A stretch of DNA of 47,329 bases from Zetaproteobacteria bacterium (GTDB taxonomy: Bacteria; Pseudomonadota; Zetaproteobacteria; Mariprofundales; Mariprofundaceae), in the NCBI GenBank assembly GCA_002746295.2, contig NVWS02000057.1, forward strand, positions 1 to 47,329. The letters run 5' to 3'. Within the stretch, counting starts at the first letter, position 1; every line of letters starts with the position of its first letter. A program made the translations under genes and the position numbers. The notes beneath the pieces were generated by a model. The model was not told where the DNA came from and did no database searches. It worked only from the letters and a program-made list of their open reading frames with translations. Shown here piece by piece: positions 36,799-45,344 of this stretch.

Positions 36799-37808
36799 CA
36801 AACCGATGCCACCACGTCTGAATCCAAGGCTAAAAAATATGCTTGCGCCGTATCCAACTGCGCTTGCCAATCATCCAAGCGTTGAAAGTGACCGCGAAAT
36901 TCTGCCGAATCACGAAAGCCTTTGCTGTACCAAGCCACATGTTTTCGAGAGACTTTGGAGGCAAATTTCACCCCATGGTGCGCTGCCAAGTGTTGCATAT
37001 GTTCCAACACCACATCCCAACGCGCTTGGGCTGTCGGTTTTGCAGGTTTAGCCAAGCCCATGATGGCAGCATGCACTTCTTCCAAGACCCAAGGGTTCCC
37101 TTGCACGGCACGCCCAACCATCACCCCATCACACCCTGAAATGCGCAGCATCTCCAAAGCACTGTCACCGTCCACCACATCACCATTGCCAATCACAGGA
37201 ATAGATACGGCATCTTTTGCCAAGCCAATATCTTCCCAATTGGCATGACCATTGAACATTTGAGAACGGGTACGCCCATGCACAGTCAGCATTTGAATGC
37301 CTTCATCTTCGGCAATTTTGGCGATCCGAGCTACATTTTTACTGGGTTCATCCCAGCCAGTACGAATTTTAAGCGTCACGGGAATATCAATCGCATCCAC
37401 CACCGCCCGAATGGTGCGTGCCACCAAAGCTTCATCTTTTAACATGGCTGAACCTGCCACTTGCTTACAGATTTTCTTCACAGGGCAACCCATATTGATG
37501 TCCACAAAATCTGCACCGTGTGCCACTGCCCAATGCGCGGCATCGACCACAAATTTTGAATCTGAACCTGCGATTTGTATCGAAACAGGGGATTCATCGG
37601 CATCCAATTCCGCCATGCGCTCCGTTCGTTCGCGCCCTTGCTCCACCGCTCGTGAGGCAATCATTTCCGTCACCGTTAAACCAATACCATAACGCCTGCA
37701 AATTCGTCGAAACGGTAAATCCGTGATACCCGCCATGGGCGCTAAAACCACAGGCGATGAAATATGATGTGTACCCAATTGAAAACCAGAAAGAACTGCT
37801 TGTGCCAA
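36798..37808 (-). CDS. dusB: tRNA-dihydrouridine synthase B (NifR3 family)
   Basis: FMN-dependent reductase making dihydrouridine in the tRNA D-loop. 336 residues. TIM-barrel motifs: VLAPMAGITDLPFR, catalytic Cys in VDINMGCPVKKI, LKIRTGWDE, VHGRTRSQMFNG, IPVIGNGDVVD and VMVGRAVQGNPWV. The start is TTG at 37808, with AGAGG eight bases upstream; no earlier ATG fits. First gene of dusB-ntrB-ntrC, an order well known as nifR3-ntrBC in alphaproteobacteria. A short hairpin (TGCCT/AGGCA) lies just before the ribosome site; too weak to call. Confidence 0.92.
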   Translation of the reverse strand: MAQAVLSGFQLGTHHISSPVVLAPMAGITDLPFRRICRRYGIGLTVTEMIASRAVEQGRERTERMAELDADESPVSIQIAGSDSKFVVDAAHWAVAHGADFVDINMGCPVKKICKQVAGSAMLKDEALVARTIRAVVDAIDIPVTLKIRTGWDEPSKNVARIAKIAEDEGIQMLTVHGRTRSQMFNGHANWEDIGLAKDAVSIPVIGNGDVVDGDSALEMLRISGCDGVMVGRAVQGNPWVLEEVHAAIMGLAKPAKPTAQARWDVVLEHMQHLAAHHGVKFASKVSRKHVAWYSKGFRDSAEFRGHFQRLDDWQAQLDTAQAYFLALDSDVVASV

Positions 37809-37964
37809 AATCGAAACCTCTGCCTAAAAAAGAGGCAAGGATATAAAATATTGTGTGTTTGTCGAACCATCATTGTGCTTATTTTCTGGACACACGCCAT
37901 CACCCTCGGCATGGTTCAAGTGGGCGGAGTAGCACATTTACTGTAGAGCTATAGGGAGGAAACC

Positions 37965-38294
37965 ATGCAACCAGGGCTTTGTTTACGACTTTATTTATCT
38001 GAATCCGATCACATTGAGCATGTTCCAGCTTTGCAGGCCATTCTTAACCTCTGCAAAGATGCAGGCTTGCATGGCGTATCGGTCATGCGTGGCATTGAAG
38101 GCATGGGTAAGCACGGCATTCATAGTACATCTTTCTTATCACTCTCCAGTAGCCTACCATTGATTGTTGAAGTCGTCGCCAGTGAAGCTGTCATTCAACA
38201 TGCTATCCAAATGATTCAGCCTAAATTACCCAACGTCACCATGGTTACATGGAACATTCAAATCATCCAACCCCAAGGAAACGTTCGTACATGA
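37965..38294 (+). CDS. DUF190 family protein (PII-like fold)
   Basis: 109 residues. DUF190 proteins share a small ferredoxin-like, PII-like fold and often neighbour the fluoride channel gene crcB, which is absent here. Seen: CLRLYLSESDHIEHVPALQAILNLCKDAGLHGVSVMRGIEGMG, then LPLIVEVVASEAVIQHAIQ. A strong ribosome site GGGAGG lies six bases before the ATG. It overlaps the Crp/Fnr gene (ATGA at 38291-38294), so the two are made together. A regulatory or ligand-sensing role is inferred from the fold only. The 156 bases upstream, shared with divergent dusB, give no convincing promoter. Confidence 0.82.
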   Translation: MQPGLCLRLYLSESDHIEHVPALQAILNLCKDAGLHGVSVMRGIEGMGKHGIHSTSFLSLSSSLPLIVEVVASEAVIQHAIQMIQPKLPNVTMVTWNIQIIQPQGNVRT

Positions 38295-38974
38295 AGACCC
38301 TTTTTAAGAGTATTTATCTTTTCTCAGAGCTTGATGATACAGAACTGGATGCCATTGCAGCCTTGGCAACCACCCACCACTTCGCCAAACACAACATGAT
38401 CGTTCAAGAGGGCGAACGTGGTGAAGCTTTATATATCATTCTTGAAGGCTCGGTTAAAATATCCACCTATTCATGCGATGGTCGTGAAGTTATTTTATCA
38501 CTACTTGAACCTGGCGCATTTTTTGGTGAAATGTCACTTTTGGATCGCCAACCCCGCTCAGCCAATGCTACCTCCCTAGAATCCACCACCGTCGTTCAAA
38601 TTCGCCGTAAAAATTTTGAACATCTCTTACTGCAAACACCTCGCCTAACCATTAAGCTCCTCACTGAAGTTGTCAGCCGTTTACGTAGAACCAGTTTAAT
38701 TTTGGAACGTATCAGTACCATGGATGTCCCACATCGTTTATATAGCTACCTGCAAGATTTTTGCGAACGCTTCGGTGAATTAAAAAACAATCAGATGCTT
38801 GTTCGACTTCCCACCCATCAACTGATTGCTGACCAGCTATCCACAAGCCGTGAAACCATTTCACGCGCCATCAGTTCATTAAAGAAAGAAAAAATTATTT
38901 GTCCTACTCCCAATAGCCGACATGTCTGCATTGATATGGATGCCATTGAAACCCTCTTATTGGCGATGCAATAA
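38291..38974 (+). CDS. Crp/Fnr family transcriptional regulator
   Basis: 227 residues from the ATG at 38291, which overlaps the stop of the DUF190 gene. The N-terminal cyclic-nucleotide-binding-type domain (about 5-120) has LEGSVKISTYSCDGREVILSLLEPGAFFGEMSLLDRQPRSA, including the GEMSLLD...PRSA cassette close to the phosphate-binding motif of cAMP receptors. A dimer helix follows, then a winged helix-turn-helix (LPTHQLIADQLSTSRETISRAISSLKKEKII). The cysteines do not form an FNR iron-sulfur cluster pattern. The ligand and targets are unknown. Confidence 0.88.
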   Translation: MKTLFKSIYLFSELDDTELDAIAALATTHHFAKHNMIVQEGERGEALYIILEGSVKISTYSCDGREVILSLLEPGAFFGEMSLLDRQPRSANATSLESTTVVQIRRKNFEHLLLQTPRLTIKLLTEVVSRLRRTSLILERISTMDVPHRLYSYLQDFCERFGELKNNQMLVRLPTHQLIADQLSTSRETISRAISSLKKEKIICPTPNSRHVCIDMDAIETLLLAMQ

Positions 38975-38980
38975 TAAATA

Positions 38981-39008
38981 TTGACATAGGGAATAAGGAC
39001 GATACAGT
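38981..39008 (+). promoter_or_regulatory. Promoter of the initiator tRNA gene
   Basis: TTGACA (38981-38986), 16-base spacer, TACAGT (39003-39008). The predicted start is about 39015, eight bases before the mature tRNA. It begins six bases after the crp-type stop codon. Confidence 0.7.
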
Positions 39009-39022
39009 TCGCCGCAATTCAA

Positions 39023-39097
<75 letters not shown>

Positions 39098-39103
39098 AAC
39101 ATA

Positions 39104-39148
39104 AAGCCAGCAAGACCATATATGTAAAAGGTCTTGCTGGCTTTTTTT
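39104..39148 (+). terminator. Rho-independent terminator after the tRNA gene
   Basis: AAGCCAGCAAGACC (39104-39117) and GGTCTTGCTGGCTT (39130-39143) form a perfect 14-bp stem with a 12-base loop, followed by a T run to 39148. Very strong and only seven bases after the tRNA 3' end. Confidence 0.95.
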
Positions 39149-39227
39149 GTTTTCCGAATATTTTAATTGATTTTCAACATCCTCAAAAAAACTTGGGCAT
39201 TTTCTATGGCGATGTAGTCTCCCGCGA

Positions 39228-39899
39228 ATGACTCAACAAACCCCCAAACCCCAAGCCCTTTCAGGGCAAGCTAGAACAGGCACCTTACCTTTTTCTCCTC
39301 AAGGCTGGCCATATATGATTGCCCTACTGGCAACCACGGTCATTGCTTATGCTTTATCTTGGACGATTCCTACCATTATTTCAGCTCTATTGTTCCTTTT
39401 TGTGGTCAATTTTTTTCGAGATTTTGAACGTGATATTCCTCAAGGCGATGGGCTGGTGATTTGTCCTGCGGATGGCAAGGTCATTCGCGCTGAAAAAACA
39501 GATACAGGCTTACGCGTTGATATTTTTATGAATGTCTTTGATGTGCATGTGAACCGCGCACCCATGTCAGGTAAAATCACAGCCATTACCTATATTCCTG
39601 GAAAATTTGTCAATGCAAGTTTTGACAGTGCCAGCGTGGATAATGAACGCAATCGTTTTGAACTTGAAACAACCGATGGCTTAAAAATCCAGTTCACCCA
39701 AATTGCGGGGCTGGTCGCTCGCCGTATCATTTCTTATGTCAAGGTGGGTGATGAGGTTCAAGCAGGTCAACGTATTGGCATGATTCGCTTTGGTTCACGT
39801 GTCGATTGTGAAATCCCAGAAGGCTTTGAGTTGAATGTGAAAGTCGGTGATAAAGTATCATCTGCCAGCACTATTTTGGCTCGTAAAATCACATCATGA
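39228..39899 (+). CDS. psd: Phosphatidylserine decarboxylase, short archaeal-type form
   Basis: Converts phosphatidylserine to phosphatidylethanolamine. 223 residues, the short form. Two N-terminal membrane segments (about 28-60) are followed by DFERDIPQGDGLVICPADGKVI, FMNVFDVHVNRAP, KFVNASFDSASVDNERN and the self-cleavage Gly-Ser in IRFGSRVD, where the Ser becomes the pyruvoyl cofactor. The ATG at 39228 lacks a clear ribosome site. It overlaps pssA by four bases (ATGA), giving consecutive steps of one pathway. Confidence 0.92.
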   Translation: MTQQTPKPQALSGQARTGTLPFSPQGWPYMIALLATTVIAYALSWTIPTIISALLFLFVVNFFRDFERDIPQGDGLVICPADGKVIRAEKTDTGLRVDIFMNVFDVHVNRAPMSGKITAITYIPGKFVNASFDSASVDNERNRFELETTDGLKIQFTQIAGLVARRIISYVKVGDEVQAGQRIGMIRFGSRVDCEIPEGFELNVKVGDKVSSASTILARKITS

Positions 39900-40672
39900 G
39901 CGAGCAGACAACTCACAAACCAAGCCGTGGTATTTATTTACTCCCCAGTTTATTCACCATGATGGGCTTGTTTGCAGGTTTTTATGCCTTGATTGCTGCC
40001 ATTCAAGGCAAGTATGAACTCGCTGCATGGGCGATTATTGCTGCCGCCGTGTTTGATATGTTGGATGGGCGAGTTGCACGCTTATTGCACGCTGAAACTG
40101 ATTTTGGTGCTGAGCTGGACTCGTTGTGTGATATGACATCGTTTGGCATTGCCCCCGCTGTTTTACTTTACCTTTGGTCACTGACCACTTTAGGTAAACT
40201 CGGATGGTTGGCGGCCTTTTTAATTGCTGCATGTTCGGCACTGCGTTTGGCGCGTTTTAATGTCCGCCATGATGTGCAGGATAAAAAGTATTTCCAAGGT
40301 CTTCCAACACCTGCAACCGCATTACTGATTGCATCAGCAGTATTATTTCATGAACAAAGCCAGCTCGCACCAACACCTTGGTTATGGGGTGTCTTGGGTG
40401 CATTTTTAGCATGGCTGATGGTCAGCAATGTTCGTTTTATTTCAGGTAAAGATATTGATTTAAAACAAAAACGATCCTTTGCTGTGATTGTCATTATGCT
40501 GATTACAATGGTATTGATTATGGTCGATCCTTATCGCATTTTATTTGCTGTCTTCCTCGCTTATGTCTTACATGGTCCGATGCTCAGTCTTTGGCAGTGC
40601 AAAAAGGTGAGGCACTTTATCTTGATACAACGAAAAGCACGCAAGGATAAGAAGCCAGCAAGTAATGATTGA
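39896..40672 (+). CDS. pssA: CDP-diacylglycerol-serine O-phosphatidyltransferase
   Basis: Makes phosphatidylserine from CDP-diacylglycerol and serine, supplying Psd. 258 residues, about eight membrane segments. The CDP-alcohol phosphotransferase motif is complete: DMLDGRVARLLHAETDFGAELDSLCD (about 50-75). A basic C-terminal tail (KARKDKKPASND) follows the last helix. The stop overlaps the -35 of the leu promoter. Confidence 0.93.
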   Translation: MSEQTTHKPSRGIYLLPSLFTMMGLFAGFYALIAAIQGKYELAAWAIIAAAVFDMLDGRVARLLHAETDFGAELDSLCDMTSFGIAPAVLLYLWSLTTLGKLGWLAAFLIAACSALRLARFNVRHDVQDKKYFQGLPTPATALLIASAVLFHEQSQLAPTPWLWGVLGAFLAWLMVSNVRFISGKDIDLKQKRSFAVIVIMLITMVLIMVDPYRILFAVFLAYVLHGPMLSLWQCKKVRHFILIQRKARKDKKPASND

Positions 40673-40698
40673 CCATAGCCATATAAGCCACGCATAAT
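40669..40698 (+). promoter_or_regulatory. Promoter of the leuA leader
   Basis: TTGACC (40669-40674), 18-base spacer, CATAAT (40693-40698). It overlaps the pssA stop codon. The predicted start is 40704-40706, i.e. at or next to the ATG of the leader peptide, so the leader mRNA may have no 5' untranslated region. Confidence 0.6.
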
Positions 40699-40705
40699 CC
40701 GCCGC

Positions 40706-40783
40706 ATGAAATTTTTTGCTTTGTACCTGCTCTTTTGGAATCACACGCTATTACTGCGTCGTGCAGGCTTGTACACGAACTAA
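40706..40783 (+). CDS. leuL: Leucine-rich leader peptide of the leuA attenuator
   Basis: A 25-residue frame starting MKFFALYLLFW, with Leu at 6, 8, 9, 15, 16, 17 and 22, including the run CTA-TTA-CTG at 40748-40756. Seven of 25 codons for the end product of the downstream gene is the hallmark of ribosome-mediated attenuation. No ribosome site precedes it, but the promoter predicts a start at its ATG (leaderless translation). Three mutually exclusive RNA pairings follow it (see the terminator entry). Too short for automatic gene calls. Confidence 0.75.
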   Translation: MKFFALYLLFWNHTLLLRRAGLYTN

Positions 40784-40823
40784 ATTTACTTTTTGATTGA
40801 TTGAGTGATGAAGTTTACGAGCC
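40759..40823 (+). promoter_or_regulatory. Pause hairpin and antiterminator of the leu leader
   Basis: Pause hairpin: TCGTG (40759-40763) with CACGA (40774-40778). Antiterminator: GGCTTGTA (40766-40773) with TACGAGCC (40816-40823), eight pairs with one G-U. The antiterminator uses the loop and part of the region of the first hairpin, and takes AGCC (40820-40823) away from the terminator stem. A ribosome held at the Leu codons 40748-40756 would mask 40759-40763 and favour the antiterminator. Confidence 0.6.
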
Positions 40824-40847
40824 GCGGTTAACCCCGTGGCTTTTTTT
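40820..40847 (+). terminator. Attenuator terminator before leuA
   Basis: AGCCGCGG (40820-40827) pairs with CCGTGGCT (40834-40841), one G-U, six-base loop, then seven T (40841-40847). It ends only about 17 bases before the leuA ATG, leaving just room for the ribosome site. Confidence 0.85.
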
Positions 40848-40863
40848 ATTTGAGGAGAAGCGT

Positions 40864-42408
40864 ATGTCTGACCGTTTATATATTTTTGATACAACCTTGC
40901 GTGATGGCGAACAGTCACCCGGCTGCTCGATGAATATCGAAGAAAAATTACGTGTCGCACACGGGCTTTCAGCTTTGGGCGTGGATGTGATTGAAGCAGG
41001 TTTTCCTGTCGCTTCGCCAGGTGATTTTGAAGCGGTCAACCGCATTGCACGTGAAGTTCAAGGCTCGATTATCACAGGGCTTGCCCGCGCTCATCCCAAA
41101 GATATTGAAGGGGCAGCTAAGGCCATCGAACCTGCAGGCGATCGCGCACGTATTCATACCTTTATCGCCACCAGTCCCATTCACATGCAAGCCAAATTAC
41201 GCATGCAGCCCGATGAAGTCGTGCAACGCGCCGTTGAAGCCGTAACCTTGGCACGCTCGCTTGCTCCCGAAGTCGAATTTTCAGCCGAAGATGCAGGACG
41301 CTCCGATATTGATTTTTTATGTCGTATTGTCGAAGCGACCATCAAGGCAGGTGCGCGCATCATCAATATCCCTGATACGGTGGGCTATATGACACCCTTT
41401 GAATTTGGCAACCGCATCAAAACCTTGATGGAACGCGTGCCTAATTCCGATCAAGCGATTTTTTCAGTGCATTGCCACAATGATTTGGGGCTTGCCGTTG
41501 CCAACTCCTTGGCAGCCGTGGAAGCAGGTGCAAGACAAGTCGAATGTACCATGAATGGCTTGGGTGAACGCGCAGGCAATGCTGCCTTGGAAGAAATTGT
41601 CATGACCTTGAAAACACGTGCTGATTATTATGGCATTGATACAGGCATTGATACGACAAAAATCATCCCGACATCCAAATTGGTCAGTCAAATCACGGGG
41701 ATGCCTGTGCAAGCCAACAAAGCCATTGTCGGCGCGAATGCCTTTGCCCATGAGTCGGGCATTCATCAAGATGGTGTGTTAAAACACAAACAAACCTATG
41801 AAATCATGACCCCTGAATCGGTAGGTTTGAACACCAACCGCATGGTTCTGGGGAAACATTCAGGGCGTGCAGCACTGAAGTCACGTTATGCAGCATTGGG
41901 CACTGAGCTTGATGGTGATGAACTCAATGCCGTGTTTGCGCGTTTCAAAATACTTGCAGACAAGAAAAAAGACATTTTTGATGAAGATTTAATGACCATT
42001 TTGTCGGGTGATTCAGAAGTGAATATGGAGCGTATCAAGCTGGTGAGTTTACATGCTGCCTCAGGCACAGGTGATACACCTGTCGCCGCAGTTGAGCTGG
42101 ATATTGAAGGTGAAATTCTTAAAGCAACGGGTGAGGGTGATGGACCTGTCGATGCAGCATTCAAAGCCATCAAATCATTGGTTGAACCCAAAGGAAAACT
42201 TCTTTTGTATTCGGTCAATGCCATTACAGCAGGGACAGATGCCCAAGGTGAGGTCACGGTTCGCTTGCAAAACGAAGATTTCATTGTCAACGGGCAAGGA
42301 TCGGATACCGATATTGTGGTGGCATCGGCCAAAGCATTGATTGCGGCACTGAATAAACTGCCGAATATGCATGCGCGTGAAGTTCATGCCCAATATTCAG
42401 GCGTGTGA
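40864..42408 (+). CDS. leuA: 2-isopropylmalate synthase
   Basis: First committed step of leucine synthesis: acetyl-CoA plus 2-ketoisovalerate. 514 residues. N-terminal TIM barrel with [16 protein letters not shown], metal ligands in [14 protein letters not shown] and [15 protein letters not shown]-terminal regulatory domain (about 390-514) that binds leucine for feedback control ([28 protein letters not shown]). The ATG at 40864 has GAGGAG upstream. A longer frame from 40801 would read through the terminator and is rejected. Control is both by attenuation and by feedback. Confidence 0.95.
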   Translation: MSDRLYIFDTTLRDGEQSPGCSMNIEEKLRVAHGLSALGVDVIEAGFPVASPGDFEAVNRIAREVQGSIITGLARAHPKDIEGAAKAIEPAGDRARIHTFIATSPIHMQAKLRMQPDEVVQRAVEAVTLARSLAPEVEFSAEDAGRSDIDFLCRIVEATIKAGARIINIPDTVGYMTPFEFGNRIKTLMERVPNSDQAIFSVHCHNDLGLAVANSLAAVEAGARQVECTMNGLGERAGNAALEEIVMTLKTRADYYGIDTGIDTTKIIPTSKLVSQITGMPVQANKAIVGANAFAHESGIHQDGVLKHKQTYEIMTPESVGLNTNRMVLGKHSGRAALKSRYAALGTELDGDELNAVFARFKILADKKKDIFDEDLMTILSGDSEVNMERIKLVSLHAASGTGDTPVAAVELDIEGEILKATGEGDGPVDAAFKAIKSLVEPKGKLLLYSVNAITAGTDAQGEVTVRLQNEDFIVNGQGSDTDIVVASAKALIAALNKLPNMHAREVHAQYSGV

Positions 42409-42413
42409 GGTTT

Positions 42414-43286
42414 ATGTTGAAGCAGCACCCCACTATTTTTGAAGAAAACGCCAAAATACTTGCCCATGTTCACCATGATGGAGAACAAGCCATCATGCGT
42501 TTACATGCACCCAAAACTGCCCAACAAGCCAAAGCAGGGCAATTTGTACACCTTCGGGTATCACAAGCCAAAGCCTTGCGCCGTCCTATTTCTATCATGT
42601 TATGTAACGCTGAAAAGGGTACGATTGATTTATTGTATAAGAAAATTGGCGAGGGAACACATCAACTTGCCGAGCGGCAAGTGGGTGAATCCCTTGCCAT
42701 GCTGGGTCCGATTGGTATGCCATTTGATTTATCAGATATATCCAAGCGTTATATCTGTATTGGTGGCGGCGTGGGTATTCCGCCGATGATTTTTGCAGCA
42801 GACACACTGCAAAAAAACGGTGCTAAGTCGATTGTGTTTGCAGGTTCAGAAGTCGCATTTCCTTTTGCCTTAAAACCATCGACTTTTTTATTACCCGGTA
42901 TGCAGGGCAATACCACGTTAACCATCACATCCTTGGAAGAACGCGATATTCCCTGCCGCTTGGCATCCAATGCTGGACTTTATGGCTGTTATGAAGGGCA
43001 TGTTCCAAATTTAGCGCGTGATTATTTATTGGCTTTGAGCGAAGAAAAACGCAAGCAATGCGTGCTTCTTTCCTGTGGCCCTCATCCCATGTTGCATGCC
43101 GTCGCACGTTTGGGGCGTGAGTTAAATATTCCAGCCCAACTATCTTTGGAAGAACACATGGCATGTGCTGTGGGTGGGTGTGCGGGATGCGTGGTGAAAA
43201 CACTGGAAGATGGGCAAGAAAAATATCGCCGTGTCTGTGTCGATGGTCCTGTCTTTGATGCCAATATCTTGCCTGAATTTTCTTGA
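42414..43286 (+). CDS. PyrK-like dihydroorotate dehydrogenase electron-transfer subunit (FAD, [2Fe-2S])
   Basis: 290 residues from the ATG at 42414, with GAGG just before it; a GTG at 42405 overlapping leuA is possible. N-terminal FAD-binding barrel with RRPISIMLCN and GEGTHQLAERQVGESLAMLGP, NAD-binding part with ICIGGGVGIPPMIFAADTL and LLSCGPHPMLHAVA, C-terminal cluster-binding cysteines in EEHMACAVGGCAGCVVKT and YRRVCVDGPVFD. PyrK pairs with PyrD to pass electrons from dihydroorotate to NAD+, but no pyrD lies nearby. Other members of this family serve sulfur or glutamate enzymes, so the partner is open. Confidence 0.82.
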   Translation: MLKQHPTIFEENAKILAHVHHDGEQAIMRLHAPKTAQQAKAGQFVHLRVSQAKALRRPISIMLCNAEKGTIDLLYKKIGEGTHQLAERQVGESLAMLGPIGMPFDLSDISKRYICIGGGVGIPPMIFAADTLQKNGAKSIVFAGSEVAFPFALKPSTFLLPGMQGNTTLTITSLEERDIPCRLASNAGLYGCYEGHVPNLARDYLLALSEEKRKQCVLLSCGPHPMLHAVARLGRELNIPAQLSLEEHMACAVGGCAGCVVKTLEDGQEKYRRVCVDGPVFDANILPEFS

Positions 43287-43298
43287 ATCGTCCCCCGA

Positions 43299-43377
43299 TG
43301 TAGGGGTAGGTCTTGTGCCTGTCCTATATCAATGCCGTGATGTGGAAAATAGGGTAACCACAAGCGTCGCCCCTACA
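43299..43377. repeat. 79-bp imperfect inverted-repeat element
   Basis: TGTAGGGG (43299-43306) faces CCCCTACA (43370-43377). Inside, TTGTG (43313-43317) also matches CACAA (43359-43363) in mirrored order, so the ends agree over about 20 bases with mismatches. It lies in the only gap between the PyrK-like gene and trpF. It could be a dispersed palindromic repeat or a relic of a short mobile element; it has no T run, so it is not an obvious terminator. Confidence 0.55.
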
Positions 43378-43440
43378 GATTATCGTATCAATTACGGTGA
43401 TTTCATTTCATCTTAGCTTATCCTTTGCTATGCTTCGTTA

Positions 43441-44100
43441 ATGACTTATTTTTCCCAACCTTCCCTGCGTACCCGCATCAAAATTTGTGGCATCACCCGC
43501 TTGGAAGATGCTTTGACGGCATCCTCATTGGGTGTCGATGCTGTGGGGTTTGTGTTCTATAAAAACTCACCCCGTTACATTGAACCCATGAAGGCTGCGG
43601 CCATCATTCGCAAGCTTCCGCCCTTTGTTTCGGCTGTGGGTTTGTTTGTCAATCCCAGTCAGCAAGAGATTGATGACGTTTTGAGCTACTGCCCTTTGGG
43701 TGTGATTCAATTACACGGGCATGAAAGCCCTGAATTTTGCCAAGCACAAAGTCGGCGCGTCATCAAAGCCATTGCAGTGCATAGTCTGGATGATTTAACC
43801 CGCGCCAAACAATATGACTGTCCTGTATTGCTGGATGCCAAAGCACCCAAAGGTGTTTTTGGTGGCACAGGTCACAGTTTTGATTGGTCATTGTTGTCAA
43901 ACTTCACCCATGATTATCCACTGATGTTAGCGGGTGGTTTAAATATTGATAATATTGAGGCAGCACTTTCCCATCGCCAATGGTTTGCCCTCGATGTATC
44001 TTCTGGCGTAGAAATTTCGCCAGGCATTAAAAATCAGGCAAAGATGAAAACTCTGATTGAGCGTGTGAACACTGGCAGCATAAAAGTAGAGGAAGCATGA
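43441..44100 (+). CDS. trpF: Phosphoribosylanthranilate isomerase
   Basis: Third step from anthranilate to tryptophan. 219 residues, (beta/alpha)8 barrel. Conserved: [13 protein letters not shown] (catalytic Cys), [42 protein letters not shown], catalytic Asp in [34 protein letters not shown], and [16 protein letters not shown]. No ribosome site precedes the ATG; a weak TATGCT seven bases upstream hints at leaderless mRNA, not strongly. Overlaps trpB by four bases (ATGA). Confidence 0.94.
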   Translation: MTYFSQPSLRTRIKICGITRLEDALTASSLGVDAVGFVFYKNSPRYIEPMKAAAIIRKLPPFVSAVGLFVNPSQQEIDDVLSYCPLGVIQLHGHESPEFCQAQSRRVIKAIAVHSLDDLTRAKQYDCPVLLDAKAPKGVFGGTGHSFDWSLLSNFTHDYPLMLAGGLNIDNIEAALSHRQWFALDVSSGVEISPGIKNQAKMKTLIERVNTGSIKVEEA

Positions 44101-45344
44101 GCACTGACTTCACATACGATTTAACCATTCACCATGCGCCCGATGAGGGCGGACACTTTCTTGCCAATGGCACCTTATTTGGTGGCTGCTTTGCCGCTGA
44201 AACCTTGATGCAACCACTCAAAGAAATTGAAACCGCTTTTTTTGAAGCGTGGGCAGATGATGAATTTCAAGCCGAACGGCTATCTCTTCTCAAACATTAT
44301 GCAGGGCGTGCCACCCCACTTTATCATGCTCAACGTCTATCAAAAGAAGTCGGTGGTGCGCAAATTTACCTGAAACGTGAAGATTTGAATCATACTGGCG
44401 CACATAAACTCAACAATACCATTGGTCAGGCACTGTTGGCTCGCCGTATGGGTAAAAAGAAAGTCATTGCTGAAACTGGCGCAGGGCAACATGGTGTAGC
44501 AACGGCAACCGTTGCCGCTTTATTTGATATGCAGTGTGATATTTATATGGGGCGTGAAGACATGCGCCGCCAAGCTCCCAATGTTTTTCGCATGAAGTTG
44601 TTGGGCGCGAATGTGATTCCAGTGGATTCAGGCACGGCCACCTTGAAAGATGCCGTCAATGAAGCCTTGCGAGTTTGGGTCGCCAACTGTGAAGACACCT
44701 TTTATATTTTTGGTACAGCCGCAGGGCCGCACCCATTCCCCATTATGGTACGGCAATTTCATACGGTGATTGGACAAGAAGCGCGCGCCCAGTGTTTAGA
44801 ACAAGCAGGCAAGTTACCTGATGTCGCCGTGGCTTGCGTCGGTGGCGGCTCAAATGCCATTGGCTTATTGCATCCGTTGCGAGATGATGATATTCGTTTG
44901 GTTGCCGTGGAAGCCGCTGGCTATGGGCTTGAAACAAAAGAACATGCCGCAGCCCTTTGCAAAGGAAAAGCGGGGATTATTCATGGTAGTTTAAGTTATT
45001 TATTGGAAAATGATGAAGGACAAGTGCAGCCCACACATAGTATTTCAGCAGGTTTGGATTATCCAGGGGTCGGACCTGAACTGGCAGCTATGATGGAATC
45101 TGGGCGTTTGGAAGTCGATAGTGCGACGGATGATGAGGCACTGGCAGCCTTTCAAACCCTCACCAAAATCGAAGGCATTATTCCAGCTTTAGAATCCAGT
45201 CACGCCATTGCCGCAGGCATGCGTATCGCGGCAGGGATGAAACCTGAACACATCGTGTTGATTAACCTTTCAGGGCGTGGTGATAAAGATTTGGGCACAG
45301 TGATGGATAAACTTGCCGTAAATGCTGAAGGAGAAGCTGCATGA
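44097..45344 (+). CDS. trpB: Tryptophan synthase beta chain
   Basis: PLP enzyme joining indole and serine. 415 residues. PLP Lys in [18 protein letters not shown], catalytic Glu in [13 protein letters not shown], phosphate loop [10 protein letters not shown], and [13 protein letters not shown] at the end. It is the standard TrpB1 type, expected to pair with TrpA, whose gene overlaps by four bases. N-terminal [20 protein letters not shown] is slightly variant from the usual GRFGGxYVPETLM. Confidence 0.96.
   Translation: MSTDFTYDLTIHHAPDEGGHFLANGTLFGGCFAAETLMQPLKEIETAFFEAWADDEFQAERLSLLKHYAGRATPLYHAQRLSKEVGGAQIYLKREDLNHTGAHKLNNTIGQALLARRMGKKKVIAETGAGQHGVATATVAALFDMQCDIYMGREDMRRQAPNVFRMKLLGANVIPVDSGTATLKDAVNEALRVWVANCEDTFYIFGTAAGPHPFPIMVRQFHTVIGQEARAQCLEQAGKLPDVAVACVGGGSNAIGLLHPLRDDDIRLVAVEAAGYGLETKEHAAALCKGKAGIIHGSLSYLLENDEGQVQPTHSISAGLDYPGVGPELAAMMESGRLEVDSATDDEALAAFQTLTKIEGIIPALESSHAIAAGMRIAAGMKPEHIVLINLSGRGDKDLGTVMDKLAVNAEGEAA

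Noticed and set aside
37821-37842. Leader hairpin before dusB that could hide its ribosome site
   Set aside because: Two alternative stems of four or five pairs with U-rich loops are too weak to call a switch from sequence alone.
38291-38974. Assignment of the Crp/Fnr regulator as FNR
   Set aside because: The N-terminal cysteine cluster needed for the iron-sulfur sensor is absent.
40801-40863. Earlier start for leuA at 40801
   Set aside because: It lacks a ribosome site and its codons are the terminator hairpin; the ATG at 40864 has GAGGAG.
43410-43440. Promoter and leaderless start for trpF
   Set aside because: TATGCT has only a poor TTTCAT at -35; it stays a weak hint and is noted in the trpF entry.
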